From contig JAUZSH010000003.1 in assembly GCA_030949605.1 (NCBI GenBank), forward strand, positions 1 to 61,524: a DNA stretch of 61,524 nucleotides. Direction: 5' to 3'. The stretch's first letter is position 1. Each line of letters opens with the position of its first letter. Both the position numbers and the translations under genes were made by a program. This stretch comes from Ghiorsea sp. GTDB taxonomy: Bacteria; Pseudomonadota; Zetaproteobacteria; Mariprofundales; Mariprofundaceae. Below, piece after piece: positions 8,508 through 17,406 of the stretch. The notes beneath the pieces were generated by a model that was given only the letters and a program-made list of their open reading frames with translations, was not told the DNA's origin and ran no database searches.

Positions 8508-9917
8508 ATGGCAAGCTCGGTTGGTCAAATTCTCAGCCAAAAACAAGCGCAACGCCTTGCGCTTACGCCGCAACTTACCCAAAGCTTAAAAGTTTTGGCA
8601 ATGAACAGTCAGGATTTAGAACTGTTTATTGAAGAAAGTTTAGAGTCTAACCCTTTGCTAGAAATGGAGCTTCCGAAGGAAGTCGCCAGTCAAGAGGAAG
8701 TCGTACCTGCACTTAAAGGTGTAGAGGAGTGGCAAGAACCCGATGGCGGCGACCGCTGGGATAACATGTATCAAAATAATCGGGGCTTTGAGTCAGGCTC
8801 TGATATAGAGCAGCAGTGGCAAATTGAGCAAAGCCTCAGTGACTCCTTACATGAGCAAATCGCTCAACAGCCTATGGATGACCTAGAGCGGCAGATAGCC
8901 CATACCATTATTGATTCATTGGATGATGATGGTTATTTCCGTGCTTCTATTGAAGAGGTTACATCAGCTTTAAGTCAAAAAAACATTAAAAAAGATAAAG
9001 TGATTGAAGTACTGGAATGCGTAGTTCAAGAGCTTGAGCCATCAGGTATTGGTGCGCGCGACTTAACCGAATGCTTGTTGCTACAAATCTCTGATGACGA
9101 TTCCTCTGCGATGATTGTACGTCAAATCCTACTTTATCACGCGGATATTATTACGGATGACTTGGCATTAATCAAAGCCATACCATGTGATATTGAAGCT
9201 TTGGATGCGGCGCGTGCCTTGTTGCGTCGCCTTGATCCTTTTCCTGGACATGGCTTACGTGGGCAAGATAATATTTATGTTCAACCTGAAATTATTTTTC
9301 GCACCATCAATCAAAAAATTGAAGTTGAAGTACCCAAGTCAGGTTGGCAAAACTTAAAAGTCAGCGGGCAATGGGAAGGAAAAAAATGGGTAGGTAAAGA
9401 TCGTGAGTTTATGGATGCAGCAAGCCAAGAGGCCAAGTGGTTGCTAAGTGCGCTTGGTCAACGCAGTGAAACGCTAATGAAGGTGGGGCTGTGTTTGGCA
9501 GCACGGCAGCGGTTATTTCTTGAACATGGTATATTGGGTTTAAAACCGCTAACCTTGCAAGATGTTGCCGAAGAAGTGGGACTTCATGAATCGACGATTT
9601 CACGGGTGACGCATGGCAAGTATGCTCAGACCCCTTTGGGTTTGATTGAGCTTCGACGCTTTTTTTCGGCAGGCTTACCCACTCGTGGTGGGGGCATGAT
9701 TTCTGTGTACCGTGTGCAGCAACGAATCAAAATATTGATTGATTCAGAGCCAGCAGCTAGCCCCATTTCTGACCAAGCTATTTCAGACCGACTTCAAGCT
9801 GAAGGCATTGAAATCGCAAGGCGCACGGTAGCCAAATACCGTGAACAGTTAGAGCTGCCATCAAGCAGCCAAAGAAGACGCGCTGCTAAAGCGCGACAAA
9901 TGAAAAGCCGGAGGTAG
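8508..9917 (+). CDS. rpoN: RNA polymerase sigma-54 factor
   Basis: Alternative sigma factor for -24/-12 promoters that needs AAA+ activators. The 469 residues show region I (LTPQLTQSLKVLAMNSQDLE and SNPLLEMEL), an acidic region II, the core-binding domain (QQPMDDLERQIAHTIIDSLD, RLDPFPG), the HTH region (LQDVAEEVGLHESTISRV) and the C-terminal RpoN box ARRTVAKYRE. It heads the cluster hpf-ptsN-rapZ-EIIA-ptsH-ptsI, a common proteobacterial order. The promoter it uses itself is not evident in the AT-rich 90 bases upstream. Confidence 0.98.
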   Translation: MASSVGQILSQKQAQRLALTPQLTQSLKVLAMNSQDLELFIEESLESNPLLEMELPKEVASQEEVVPALKGVEEWQEPDGGDRWDNMYQNNRGFESGSDIEQQWQIEQSLSDSLHEQIAQQPMDDLERQIAHTIIDSLDDDGYFRASIEEVTSALSQKNIKKDKVIEVLECVVQELEPSGIGARDLTECLLLQISDDDSSAMIVRQILLYHADIITDDLALIKAIPCDIEALDAARALLRRLDPFPGHGLRGQDNIYVQPEIIFRTINQKIEVEVPKSGWQNLKVSGQWEGKKWVGKDREFMDAASQEAKWLLSALGQRSETLMKVGLCLAARQRLFLEHGILGLKPLTLQDVAEEVGLHESTISRVTHGKYAQTPLGLIELRRFFSAGLPTRGGGMISVYRVQQRIKILIDSEPAASPISDQAISDRLQAEGIEIARRTVAKYREQLELPSSSQRRRAAKARQMKSRR

Positions 9918-9922
9918 GAAAT

Positions 9923-10483
9923 ATGCAAGTATCGATTACAGGTCGCCACGTAGAGCTGACAGAGCCGCTTAAAGATTATGTCCATGAAAAATTGGGGCAT
10001 TTGAAACACTCATTTGACCATGTTGTAGATGTGCATGTGGTGTTAACAGTTGAAAAGCATAGGCAACGCGCCGAAGTTAATATTACAGCAAACGGTGTTG
10101 TGCTTCATGCTAAATCTGAAACCGATGATATGTATGCATCTATTGATAGTGTTATTGACAAATTGAATCGCCAGCTCAAACGCTACCGTGCGAAGTTGCA
10201 ACGCCATCAAGGTTCAGGTCGTAAAACAAGCATGCGCTTGCGTCATAAGGCTTTGGATATTTCTCATGACAGTGAAGAGCTTACAGAGAGCTATACACCC
10301 AATACCCTCGTTGAAGAAGCCGTGGATGTTGAAGTGATGAGCATGGATCATGCTGTGATGCACATGGAACTTTCAGAAAAAGAAAACGTACTTCTTTTCA
10401 CCAATGAAGAGACAGGCAAGCTCAATGCATTAACACGCAAACCCGATGGTTCTTTAAGCTGGATTGAGCCAGAAGTGGCTTAA
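9923..10483 (+). CDS. hpf: Ribosome hibernation promoting factor, long form
   Basis: Binds and dimerises idle ribosomes. The N-terminal S30AE domain (1-100) begins MQVSITGRHVELTEPLKDYV and contains HVVLTVEKHRQRAEV and DDMYASIDSVIDKLNRQLKRYR. A linker is followed by a C-terminal domain (about 130-186) with VEVMSMDHAVMHMEL and NVLLFTNEETGKLNALTRKPDG, the dimerisation domain of long HPFs. At 186 residues it is clearly the long form. GGAGG precedes the ATG, and the stop touches ptsN. Confidence 0.96.
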   Translation: MQVSITGRHVELTEPLKDYVHEKLGHLKHSFDHVVDVHVVLTVEKHRQRAEVNITANGVVLHAKSETDDMYASIDSVIDKLNRQLKRYRAKLQRHQGSGRKTSMRLRHKALDISHDSEELTESYTPNTLVEEAVDVEVMSMDHAVMHMELSEKENVLLFTNEETGKLNALTRKPDGSLSWIEPEVA

Positions 10484-10923
10484 TGATGCCTGAAGATACC
10501 ATGCTTGTGATACCTGAACATGTATTGTTGGGATCACAAGCCCAAAGTAAGCGTGCTTTATTGACGGAAATGGCAAGTTTGTTGTTATCTATTGACCTAG
10601 ACCTTGCTCTTGAAGTGATTACCGCACGTGAAAAATTGGGAAGCACGGGCATGGGGCATGGTGTTGCCATTCCCCATGGTCGTTTGGAAGGTTTGCAAAC
10701 ACCTGCAATTGTGGTTGCTATTCACGAAAAAGGTGTAGATTTCGATGCGATTGATAATGAGTTGGTGAATATCGTGGTCATGCTTCTTGTGCCGAATGAT
10801 AATCATCAAGCCCACTTGGGATTGTTGGCAAAGTTGGCGCGACTGTTGCAGCAAAGCCATGTGCGCCAAGCTTTGCGTAATGCCAAGACTGAAGAAGATG
10901 TTGCGCAATTGTTTCAAATATAA
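10483..10923 (+). CDS. ptsN: PTS nitrogen-regulatory EIIA (EIIA-Ntr)
   Basis: Phosphorelay protein of the regulatory PTS. The 146 residues contain GMGHGVAIPHGRL, with H65 the phosphorylated histidine. It is part of the rpoN cluster and overlaps hpf by one base, so co-translation is likely. The phosphate donor here would be the HPr and EI encoded 1.3 kb downstream. Known family roles include potassium transport and stringent-response control; which apply here cannot be seen. Confidence 0.95.
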   Translation: MMPEDTMLVIPEHVLLGSQAQSKRALLTEMASLLLSIDLDLALEVITAREKLGSTGMGHGVAIPHGRLEGLQTPAIVVAIHEKGVDFDAIDNELVNIVVMLLVPNDNHQAHLGLLAKLARLLQQSHVRQALRNAKTEEDVAQLFQI

Positions 10924-10953
10924 ACGCGATGTTTTTGTGTTCGTGGTGATGTA

Positions 10954-11814
10954 ATGTTATTAATTATCACAGGACTTTCAGGTGCAGGAAAAAGCACCGC
11001 ACTCCATGCCTTAGAAGACAATGGTTTTTTCTGTACGGACAACTTGCCTGTAACCATGCTCGCGGACTGGGCAGAAAACATGTTGCAAAATGAAGACAAT
11101 GCGGCTGTTGGTATTGATATTCGCAGCTCAGAAAATCCTGAATTGTTATACCAAGCTTTATCTTCTATTCGCCAAGGCCTGAACTGGAAAATTATGTTTA
11201 TTGATGCCAAAGATGAGGTATTGCAACGTCGTTTTTCAATGGTTAGGCGTAGGCACCCCCACATACCCAACATCTCCTTGGAGAAAGCTGTCGCCTCCGA
11301 GCGGCAAGCCTTATCATCGCTGCAACAGCAAGCAGACATTGTGTTTGATAGCTCCAATTTAACGCCTTACCAATTATCTGACTTGGTAGAGAGCTACTGG
11401 CGCAAACAAAAATCAGTGCTGGCAGACCAACAACCTTTGGTCTGGTCGTTGATTTCCTTCAGTTATCAGCGGGGGCTTCCATCAGGCGCTGATATGGTGA
11501 TGGATATGCGCTTCTTACCCAACCCACATTACGAACTTGAGCTTGCACCGCTCACGGGTCAAGATATCGCCGTACAAGACTTTTTAAGTGCCTTGGACGA
11601 GGTCAAACAAGCAGAGCAGTATATTCAAGACTGGCTGCGTTTTATTGCGCCCAAAATGATTCGAGAGCGCAAGCGGTATTTCACACTGGGTTTTGGTTGC
11701 AGTGGTGGCAGACATCGATCGGTGTATATGACTGAAATGATTGCCCAATGGCTCAAAGATGAAAATATGGGCATACCCATTGTACGCCATCGTGAGATTG
11801 GGGATATTCATTGA
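10954..11814 (+). CDS. rapZ: RNase adapter / nucleotide-binding protein RapZ
   Basis: RapZ (YvcJ) binds nucleotides and small RNAs and, in enterobacteria, targets GlmZ to RNase E. The Walker A motif GLSGAGKST is at residues 7-15, and the family C-terminal block includes FGCSGGRHRSVYMTEMIA with the conserved C and HRS residues. At 286 residues it has standard length. The TGA stop overlaps the TTG start of the next gene by four bases. No GlmZ-like RNA is apparent in this window. Confidence 0.95.
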   Translation: MLLIITGLSGAGKSTALHALEDNGFFCTDNLPVTMLADWAENMLQNEDNAAVGIDIRSSENPELLYQALSSIRQGLNWKIMFIDAKDEVLQRRFSMVRRRHPHIPNISLEKAVASERQALSSLQQQADIVFDSSNLTPYQLSDLVESYWRKQKSVLADQQPLVWSLISFSYQRGLPSGADMVMDMRFLPNPHYELELAPLTGQDIAVQDFLSALDEVKQAEQYIQDWLRFIAPKMIRERKRYFTLGFGCSGGRHRSVYMTEMIAQWLKDENMGIPIVRHREIGDIH

Positions 11815-12233
11815 TTGGAATAATACTTATTGCCCACATGCGTATTGCTTCAGAAACAAAAGCAGCAGTGGAGTCTATTCTACAGCCCCAGACCTCATTT
11901 GAGGCGGTTGATGTTGTCAATTCAGATGACACAGATACGCAAAGCACATTAATCACAGCCTCATTAAAGAAAGTAGCACGAGATTGTAATTCCATTTTGG
12001 TGATGACAGATGTTTTTGGTGCTACACCATGTAATATGGCAATCCATATGATTCTCCAAGAGAATATAAAAGCTGATGTTGAGCTAATCGCAGGGTTTAA
12101 CCTACCCTGTGTGATTAAAGCGATATTGGAGCGCAATCATTATAATTTAGCAGACTTGGCTCATTTAAGTTTGGATGCAGGGCAGAAATATTTACGCTTA
12201 GGTTCGCAAGAGACGGTCATGAAGCAAGCCTGA
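11811..12233 (+). CDS. PTS mannose-family EIIA domain protein
   Basis: A stand-alone EIIA-Man fold of 140 residues. The N terminus IGIILIAHM holds the phosphorylatable H9, and MTDVFGATPCNMA is the family's 'tD.fGgtP.n.a' block; the close GFNLPCVIKAI follows. The start is TTG at 11811, overlapping the rapZ stop. No EIIB, EIIC or EIID follows, so it is likely a phosphorylation sensor rather than a sugar transporter component. Confidence 0.9.
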   Translation: MIGIILIAHMRIASETKAAVESILQPQTSFEAVDVVNSDDTDTQSTLITASLKKVARDCNSILVMTDVFGATPCNMAIHMILQENIKADVELIAGFNLPCVIKAILERNHYNLADLAHLSLDAGQKYLRLGSQETVMKQA

Positions 12234-12499
12234 TGCAAGGTCATGTTGTTATACAAAATAAACTGGGCTTACATGCACGTCCCTCGGCGCAATTTGTAGC
12301 TCTTGCAAGGCAGTTTGCTTGTGACATTCAAGTGCAACGGCTTGACATCATCGTGAATGGTAAAAGTTTGATGGCGATTCTGACTTTGGCCGCCAGCCAA
12401 GGGACTTTACTAACAATTATCACCAAGGGTCAACACGAACAAGAAGCATTACAAGCATTGTGTGCGCTGGTTAACAGCGGGTTTGGTGAAGCACTGTGA
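12233..12499 (+). CDS. ptsH: Phosphocarrier protein HPr
   Basis: Small PTS phosphocarrier (88 aa). LGLHARPSAQF contains H14, the residue phosphorylated by EI, and NGKSLMAILTLAAS carries S45 in the position of the regulatory serine of HPr kinase substrates. No hprK is seen here. It sits between the EIIA-Man gene and ptsI with one-base and four-base overlaps. Confidence 0.95.
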   Translation: MQGHVVIQNKLGLHARPSAQFVALARQFACDIQVQRLDIIVNGKSLMAILTLAASQGTLLTIITKGQHEQEALQALCALVNSGFGEAL

Positions 12500-14121
12500 G
12501 TCTGCAAGGTCAAGCCGTGACGGGTAGCGGTGGTATTGTTTGTGCCACTGTACAAAAACTGGACAGCCAAGATCAAATCATCCCCGAATACTCCATCCAT
12601 GCCCAGCGATTTGATGCGGAAAAGAAACGGTTCTTAAATGCTGTGGCACAGGCTTCACAAAGTCTTCAAGAAGAAATATCTGCGCTTCAAGGTCACCCCC
12701 ACGCCAAGGGTTTACTTCCAGTTTTAGAAACCCATTTGATGATGCTATCTGACCCTGAGCTACATGATATCACCCAGCGATTCATTGAAGATAAAAGCAT
12801 CAATGTCGAATGGGCCTTGAAGTTTTGTTTGGCGGGATTTGTTCAAGCTTTTGCAGAGATGGATAATGTTTACCTCAAAAGTCGCCAAGCTGATATAGAA
12901 CAAGTTGGCAAACGACTTCTTCATTATTTGATGGATCAAACCAAAGTGGATGAGCCTGTACATGCCATTATTGTTGCTCAAGATTTTTCACCTTCAGAAA
13001 TTGTGAGGCTTTGGCGCTTGGGTGCGGTTGGTTTTGTGGCTGCTCAAGGTGGTAAGGGTAGCCATGCTATGATTGTTGCCCGAGGTGTAGGGCTCACTGG
13101 TTTGGCAGGTGCGCAAACACTGTGGTCGGCTGTCAAAGATGGTGATAAACTGATCTTGGATGCAGAAAATAATACGTGGCTTTTAAACCCTTCGCAGGAG
13201 CAAGAGCAGCATTGTCAAGACCTGCAGAAGGCTTTGCACGATAAACAAGAATCATTGCAAAGTTATGCAACCCAAGCAACATCAAGAGAACGCAGCGATG
13301 GTATATCCTTATTGGCGAATGTTGAGTTTGTTGAAGAAATCACCTTGGCAAACCAATATGAAGTGGATGGTATTGGGCTGTTTCGTACAGAGTTTTTATT
13401 CATGCAATCGGCGGCATTACCAACAGAAGATGAGCAATACGATTATTACCATGCCATGGTTCAGGGCATGAATGGCAAGCCTATTACATTTCGCTTGCTG
13501 GATGTTGGCGCAGATAAATTGGCACATGCGCGCATATTTTTTGGTGATTATGATGGTGAAAATCCAGCTTTAGGTCTTCGTGGGGTGCGAATGTTGTTGC
13601 ATAAGCCCAACTTATTAAAAACACAATTGCGTGCCATACTGCGCTGCGCTGATGAAGGTGATATATCTATACTTGTGCCTATGGTGGTGGCAGCCGAAGA
13701 AGTGAGCGCGGTGCGCCAGGTGATGGTTGAAGTGCAACAGGAATTGGGGTTAAAATCAGATATAACTTTGGGTTGTATGATTGAAGTGCCAGGAGCTGCA
13801 TTGGTGGCGGATGATTTGGCGCAGGTCTCTGATTTTTTCTCCATTGGTAGCAATGATTTGGTGCAGTATACCTTAGCCGTTGACCGTGCCGATGAGCATG
13901 TAAGTTATTTGTATGATGCCAACCACCCTGCAGTTAAGTGTTTGATTCAAATGGCGGTGGATGCAGCGCAAAAAAATGATATTCCAGTCATTGTGTGTGG
14001 TGAGTTGGCAGCAAGTAAGGCATGGACACAAACCTTTGTCGATATGAAAGTGGACGCATTATCGATGGCATCGAGCAGTGTATTAACAATTCGTAAGCAG
14101 TTATCAGACTTGAGCAACTAA
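12496..14121 (+). CDS. ptsI: Phosphoenolpyruvate-protein phosphotransferase (PTS enzyme I)
   Basis: Transfers phosphate from PEP to HPr. The 541 residues show the swivelling histidine motif GGKGSHAMIVAR (185-196, H190), where most family members have GGRTSH; the R-T to K-G change is modest. The TIM-barrel blocks include GLFRTEFLFM, PITFRLLDVGADK, NPALGLRGVR, DFFSIGSNDLVQYTLAVDR and the C-terminal CGELA cysteine motif. GTG start overlapping ptsH. With no EIIB/C gene in the cluster, the system looks regulatory. Confidence 0.95.
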   Translation: MSLQGQAVTGSGGIVCATVQKLDSQDQIIPEYSIHAQRFDAEKKRFLNAVAQASQSLQEEISALQGHPHAKGLLPVLETHLMMLSDPELHDITQRFIEDKSINVEWALKFCLAGFVQAFAEMDNVYLKSRQADIEQVGKRLLHYLMDQTKVDEPVHAIIVAQDFSPSEIVRLWRLGAVGFVAAQGGKGSHAMIVARGVGLTGLAGAQTLWSAVKDGDKLILDAENNTWLLNPSQEQEQHCQDLQKALHDKQESLQSYATQATSRERSDGISLLANVEFVEEITLANQYEVDGIGLFRTEFLFMQSAALPTEDEQYDYYHAMVQGMNGKPITFRLLDVGADKLAHARIFFGDYDGENPALGLRGVRMLLHKPNLLKTQLRAILRCADEGDISILVPMVVAAEEVSAVRQVMVEVQQELGLKSDITLGCMIEVPGAALVADDLAQVSDFFSIGSNDLVQYTLAVDRADEHVSYLYDANHPAVKCLIQMAVDAAQKNDIPVIVCGELAASKAWTQTFVDMKVDALSMASSSVLTIRKQLSDLSN

Positions 14122-14188
14122 GGTGGGTTCGGGCATACTGATGACGCTTCATATACAATTCATAAACTGCTGCTTATGCTGCCCCTAA

Positions 14189-14348
14189 CCCGCATTATTC
14201 ATAAATCGTCGTGATGATTGCGTAGAACCTTTGTTTGCAACGAATTTTAAAGAAATCGCTCGTAGCCGCGCTTACTAACGATTGATGAGAGATTTGTTGC
14301 GAATAAAGGGACAAGCAAGGGCGCGGCTGTATTTGTGAATAATGCGGG
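14189..14348. repeat. 160-bp MITE, family CCCGCATTATTCA (copy 2)
   Basis: The same element as at 2797-2956, in the reverse orientation, flanked by CTAA at 14185-14188 and 14349-14352. Because CTAA is not self-complementary, its direct repetition is good evidence of a true insertion duplication. The right end lies 22 bp upstream of the ccdA start and so probably carries or replaced part of that gene's leader. Confidence 0.85.
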
Positions 14349-14370
14349 CTAATTTAAAAGGGGTGTTTTG

Positions 14371-15129
14371 ATGTCTGAAATTTCATTGTTGGGTGCATTT
14401 GCTGCGGGTATTTTATCTTTTCTTTCGCCATGTGTCCTACCCTTAGTTCCTGCATATTTATCATTTATTAGTGGTGTATCTGTGGATGCGCTGAGAAATG
14501 AAGAAGACTTGGATCATGCTAAAATTCGTAAAACTGCAATCATTCAGTCGCTTTGGTTTATTCTTGGGTTTAGCTTAGTATTCATTGCTTTAGGTGCATC
14601 CGCTTCATTGATTGGGCAATGGCTACTTTCCAACATGGCGATTTTGGCCAAGTTTGCAGGGATTATTATTATTGTGTTTGGCTTGCATTACACAGGGCTT
14701 ATTCGGATTCCATTTTTGATGATGGAAGCCCGTATGGACACGCAAAATGTGAAAGGTACGAATGGTGTTGGTGCGCTGATACTTGGCTCTGCCTTTGCTT
14801 TTGGTTGGACACCATGTATTGGACCTATTTTGGGTGCTATTTTGGCGATGGCAGGGGCGCAAGGTCAGATTGGCGAAGGTATGCTTTTGCTGGTTCTTTA
14901 TTCTGTTGGTTTAGGTATACCCTTTCTTTTGGCTGCATTTGCCACCAACGCATTCCTGAATTGGTCGCAACGCTTTAAGCGACACCTTCATGCTGTTGAA
15001 GTGTTTTCAGGTATTCTTCTTGTCATGGTCGGCACGATGATTTTCTTGGGAAGTTTTACTGAAGTAGCGGCCTTTCTTTTGGAATACTTACCATGGTTAG
15101 CCGATATTGAAGGGCTTGCTGATTTTTAA
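14371..15129 (+). CDS. ccdA: CcdA-type cytochrome c biogenesis membrane protein
   Basis: Six-helix thiol-transfer membrane protein of the DsbD/CcdA family that moves reducing power across the inner membrane for cytochrome c maturation. At 252 residues it is the stand-alone form. The paired redox cysteines are in FLSPCVLPLVPAYLSFISG (N-terminal half) and GWTPCIGPILGAIL (C-terminal half). I chose ATG at 14371 since AAAAGGGGTG precedes it, over TTG at 14368. Confidence 0.93.
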   Translation: MSEISLLGAFAAGILSFLSPCVLPLVPAYLSFISGVSVDALRNEEDLDHAKIRKTAIIQSLWFILGFSLVFIALGASASLIGQWLLSNMAILAKFAGIIIIVFGLHYTGLIRIPFLMMEARMDTQNVKGTNGVGALILGSAFAFGWTPCIGPILGAILAMAGAQGQIGEGMLLLVLYSVGLGIPFLLAAFATNAFLNWSQRFKRHLHAVEVFSGILLVMVGTMIFLGSFTEVAAFLLEYLPWLADIEGLADF

Positions 15130-15213
15130 AGAAAGTTGCGGTTCAGCTCATGATATGCCACAATTTTGCTAAATAACCTTATGTTTTATCAAAATTTACG
15201 CAGGAGTGTTCGC

Positions 15214-16290
15214 ATGAAACTTCAATTAAAATTATTGTTGATGCTTGCCTTTTTTGTACCCATGCAAACGCAAGCAGATACATTTACGATGCCCGGTTCG
15301 GTAGCTCAAGATGAACTGGTCAAACCTTTTCCTCAACCTTATGTGGTTAAAAAAGGGGATACATTATGGGACATTGCCCAAGAATATTTTTCTGACCCTG
15401 AGAAGTGGCTCAAGATTTGGGAGCAAAATTTGTATGTATCCAATCCTGATTTAATTTATCCTGGCAATGAAATTTGGTTAAATATGCAGCCCACTAAAAA
15501 AATTGTACCCAAAGCCGAACCTAAGCGACCTATGGTCAAGCTGGAGCCACGCATTATTTATAAACCTGCCGAACGAAGTGAAGCGCCGATTGATACCAGT
15601 GTTTTAATTACCGCCTTGGCAAGACAAGACTTCATCAATAAGAAAGCCATTGAGGGTGTTGGTCATATTATTGATTCCGAAGATGAGCGTTTAAATTATG
15701 GTGCCAATGATAAAGTTTATTTGTCATTGGATGTGCGTGCCAAACCTGGAGATACCTTTAATATTTTCCGTACGGGTGATCCCATGTATACTTTTGATGA
15801 CCAAGGCAATCAAACGCTGGTCGGTTATTTGGTCAACCATCTTGGTGTGGTCGAGGTTCTTTCTGAAGAAGGCGGTGTTTTTCGCGGTATCATTACCAAA
15901 GCATTTGAAGAAATTGGGCGTGCCGACCGCTTGAAACGCGCCTTACCCACTGATTATAATATTAAGCTCGATTACCTCGATAAACCTGTGTTTGGATATG
16001 TTACATATATTCGTGGCAACACCACGGCAGCAGGACAAGGGCAAATCATTAGCATTGATTTGGGTACGGCTGATGGCTTGAGGTCAGGTACAGTGTTGGG
16101 CGTGTATCGACCAGGGAAATTGGTCATCGACAAGACATACCATGAATTAACTCATCGTGCATTACCTGAGGAAAAAGTGGGTGAAATCATTGTCCTTGCA
16201 ACACAAGAAAAAGCATCGATTGCGATTGTGCAAAAATCTTCATCACCGATTAGTATTAAAGATTTGATTCAACCTTTATCGCGCAAATAA
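15214..16290 (+). CDS. Exported LysM-domain protein
   Basis: An exported peptidoglycan-binding protein of 358 residues from the ATG at 15214, which is preceded by AGGAGTG. The signal peptide (1-22) ends at TQA. A LysM domain follows at roughly 45-95 with YVVKKGDTLWDIAQEYF and NPDLIYPGNEIWL. The rest is a long, mostly beta region without catalytic motifs I recognise. It lies directly upstream of dprA, an arrangement seen in many proteobacteria. The function is probably envelope-related; no enzymatic activity is suggested. Confidence 0.88.
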   Translation: MKLQLKLLLMLAFFVPMQTQADTFTMPGSVAQDELVKPFPQPYVVKKGDTLWDIAQEYFSDPEKWLKIWEQNLYVSNPDLIYPGNEIWLNMQPTKKIVPKAEPKRPMVKLEPRIIYKPAERSEAPIDTSVLITALARQDFINKKAIEGVGHIIDSEDERLNYGANDKVYLSLDVRAKPGDTFNIFRTGDPMYTFDDQGNQTLVGYLVNHLGVVEVLSEEGGVFRGIITKAFEEIGRADRLKRALPTDYNIKLDYLDKPVFGYVTYIRGNTTAAGQGQIISIDLGTADGLRSGTVLGVYRPGKLVIDKTYHELTHRALPEEKVGEIIVLATQEKASIAIVQKSSSPISIKDLIQPLSRK

Positions 16291-16295
16291 ATGCA

Positions 16296-17387
16296 GTGAT
16301 AAGCCCCTTGGTTGCGTATTATCTACGCTTGAGTTTGACCGCAGGTGTTGGTGCGGTCACAGCAAGGCAATTGATTGAAGCATACGGTTCGGCAAGTGCC
16401 GTTTGGCAGGCAAGCAAGCAAGATTGGTTAGCCGTTGAAGGTGTTGGTCCAAAGTTGGCACATGCGCTTGAAAAGGCGAAATCAGAGCAAGTTTCCCAAC
16501 ACATTCAATCCATCATTGAGCAATGCGAACAAGAAAATATTCATATCCTATGCCCTGATGATGATACTTGGCCCAAGCGATTAGAAAGGTGTGCCGATGC
16601 CCCTTTATTACTGTATGCCAAGGGTGAGTTATCGCACCTGAATGCTACGCATATTTTAGGCATGGTTGGCGCACGCAAAGCCAGCGCCGAAGGTAAGCTC
16701 ATTACACGGCGTTGGGCATCGTATGTTTCCAAGCAAGGTGTAGTTGTTGTGAGCGGCATGGCTCCAGGTATTGATTCGGCAGCACATGGTGGCTCACTGG
16801 ATGCACAAAGTGCGGGAATTGCAGTATTGGGTTATGGTTTGATGGCAGGAAGACCACACCAGAAGCGGCAAATTGAAGCCATGATTGAACAAGGCTGTGT
16901 GATCAGTGAGTATGCACCAGACAAAGCTGCTCACCCCAGCTTCTTTCCCCAACGCAACCGTTTGATTGCTGGGTTGGCTCAAGCATTGCTGGTGGTTGAA
17001 GGCGGCTTGAAATCAGGCTCTTTAATCACAGCAAGGCAAGCCTTAGCATATGGACGCGAGGTATTTGCAGTGCCAGGCTCAGTGCTGAATGATGTTCATG
17101 CGGGTTGCCATCAGTTGATTCAAGATGGCGCAATTCTAGCCACAGATGCTCAAGGTATATTGCAAAGTATGCACTGGTTGAATGCAACGATGACTGAAGC
17201 AAAATATCACCCAGCTTCGGCCATTGAAGCGAAAATTATTGCGCTGCTACGGGTTGAAATTAAACATGTGGATGCACTCGCCGAAGATTGTGCCTTGACC
17301 GTTCCTGCGCTTTCTACCATCTTGCTCACCCTTGAGTTGGGTGGTGTGATTGAAAAATTACCCGGTAGCCGCTATACAATAAGCTAA
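16296..17387 (+). CDS. dprA: DNA processing protein DprA
   Basis: Loads RecA on incoming single-stranded DNA during transformation. The 363 residues contain an N-terminal HhH-like region (GVGPKLAHALE), the Rossmann core (VGARKASAEGK, SGMAPGIDSAAHGGSLDA, PQRNRLIAGLAQALLVVE, SGSLITARQALAYGREVFAVPG) and a C-terminal winged-helix DML1-like tail. The start is GTG at 16296, five bases after the LysM gene. Its presence suggests natural competence, though no other competence gene is in the window. Confidence 0.95.
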   Translation: MISPLVAYYLRLSLTAGVGAVTARQLIEAYGSASAVWQASKQDWLAVEGVGPKLAHALEKAKSEQVSQHIQSIIEQCEQENIHILCPDDDTWPKRLERCADAPLLLYAKGELSHLNATHILGMVGARKASAEGKLITRRWASYVSKQGVVVVSGMAPGIDSAAHGGSLDAQSAGIAVLGYGLMAGRPHQKRQIEAMIEQGCVISEYAPDKAAHPSFFPQRNRLIAGLAQALLVVEGGLKSGSLITARQALAYGREVFAVPGSVLNDVHAGCHQLIQDGAILATDAQGILQSMHWLNATMTEAKYHPASAIEAKIIALLRVEIKHVDALAEDCALTVPALSTILLTLELGGVIEKLPGSRYTIS

Positions 17388-17406
17388 GTTTTATAAGGAG
17401 ATAGTC

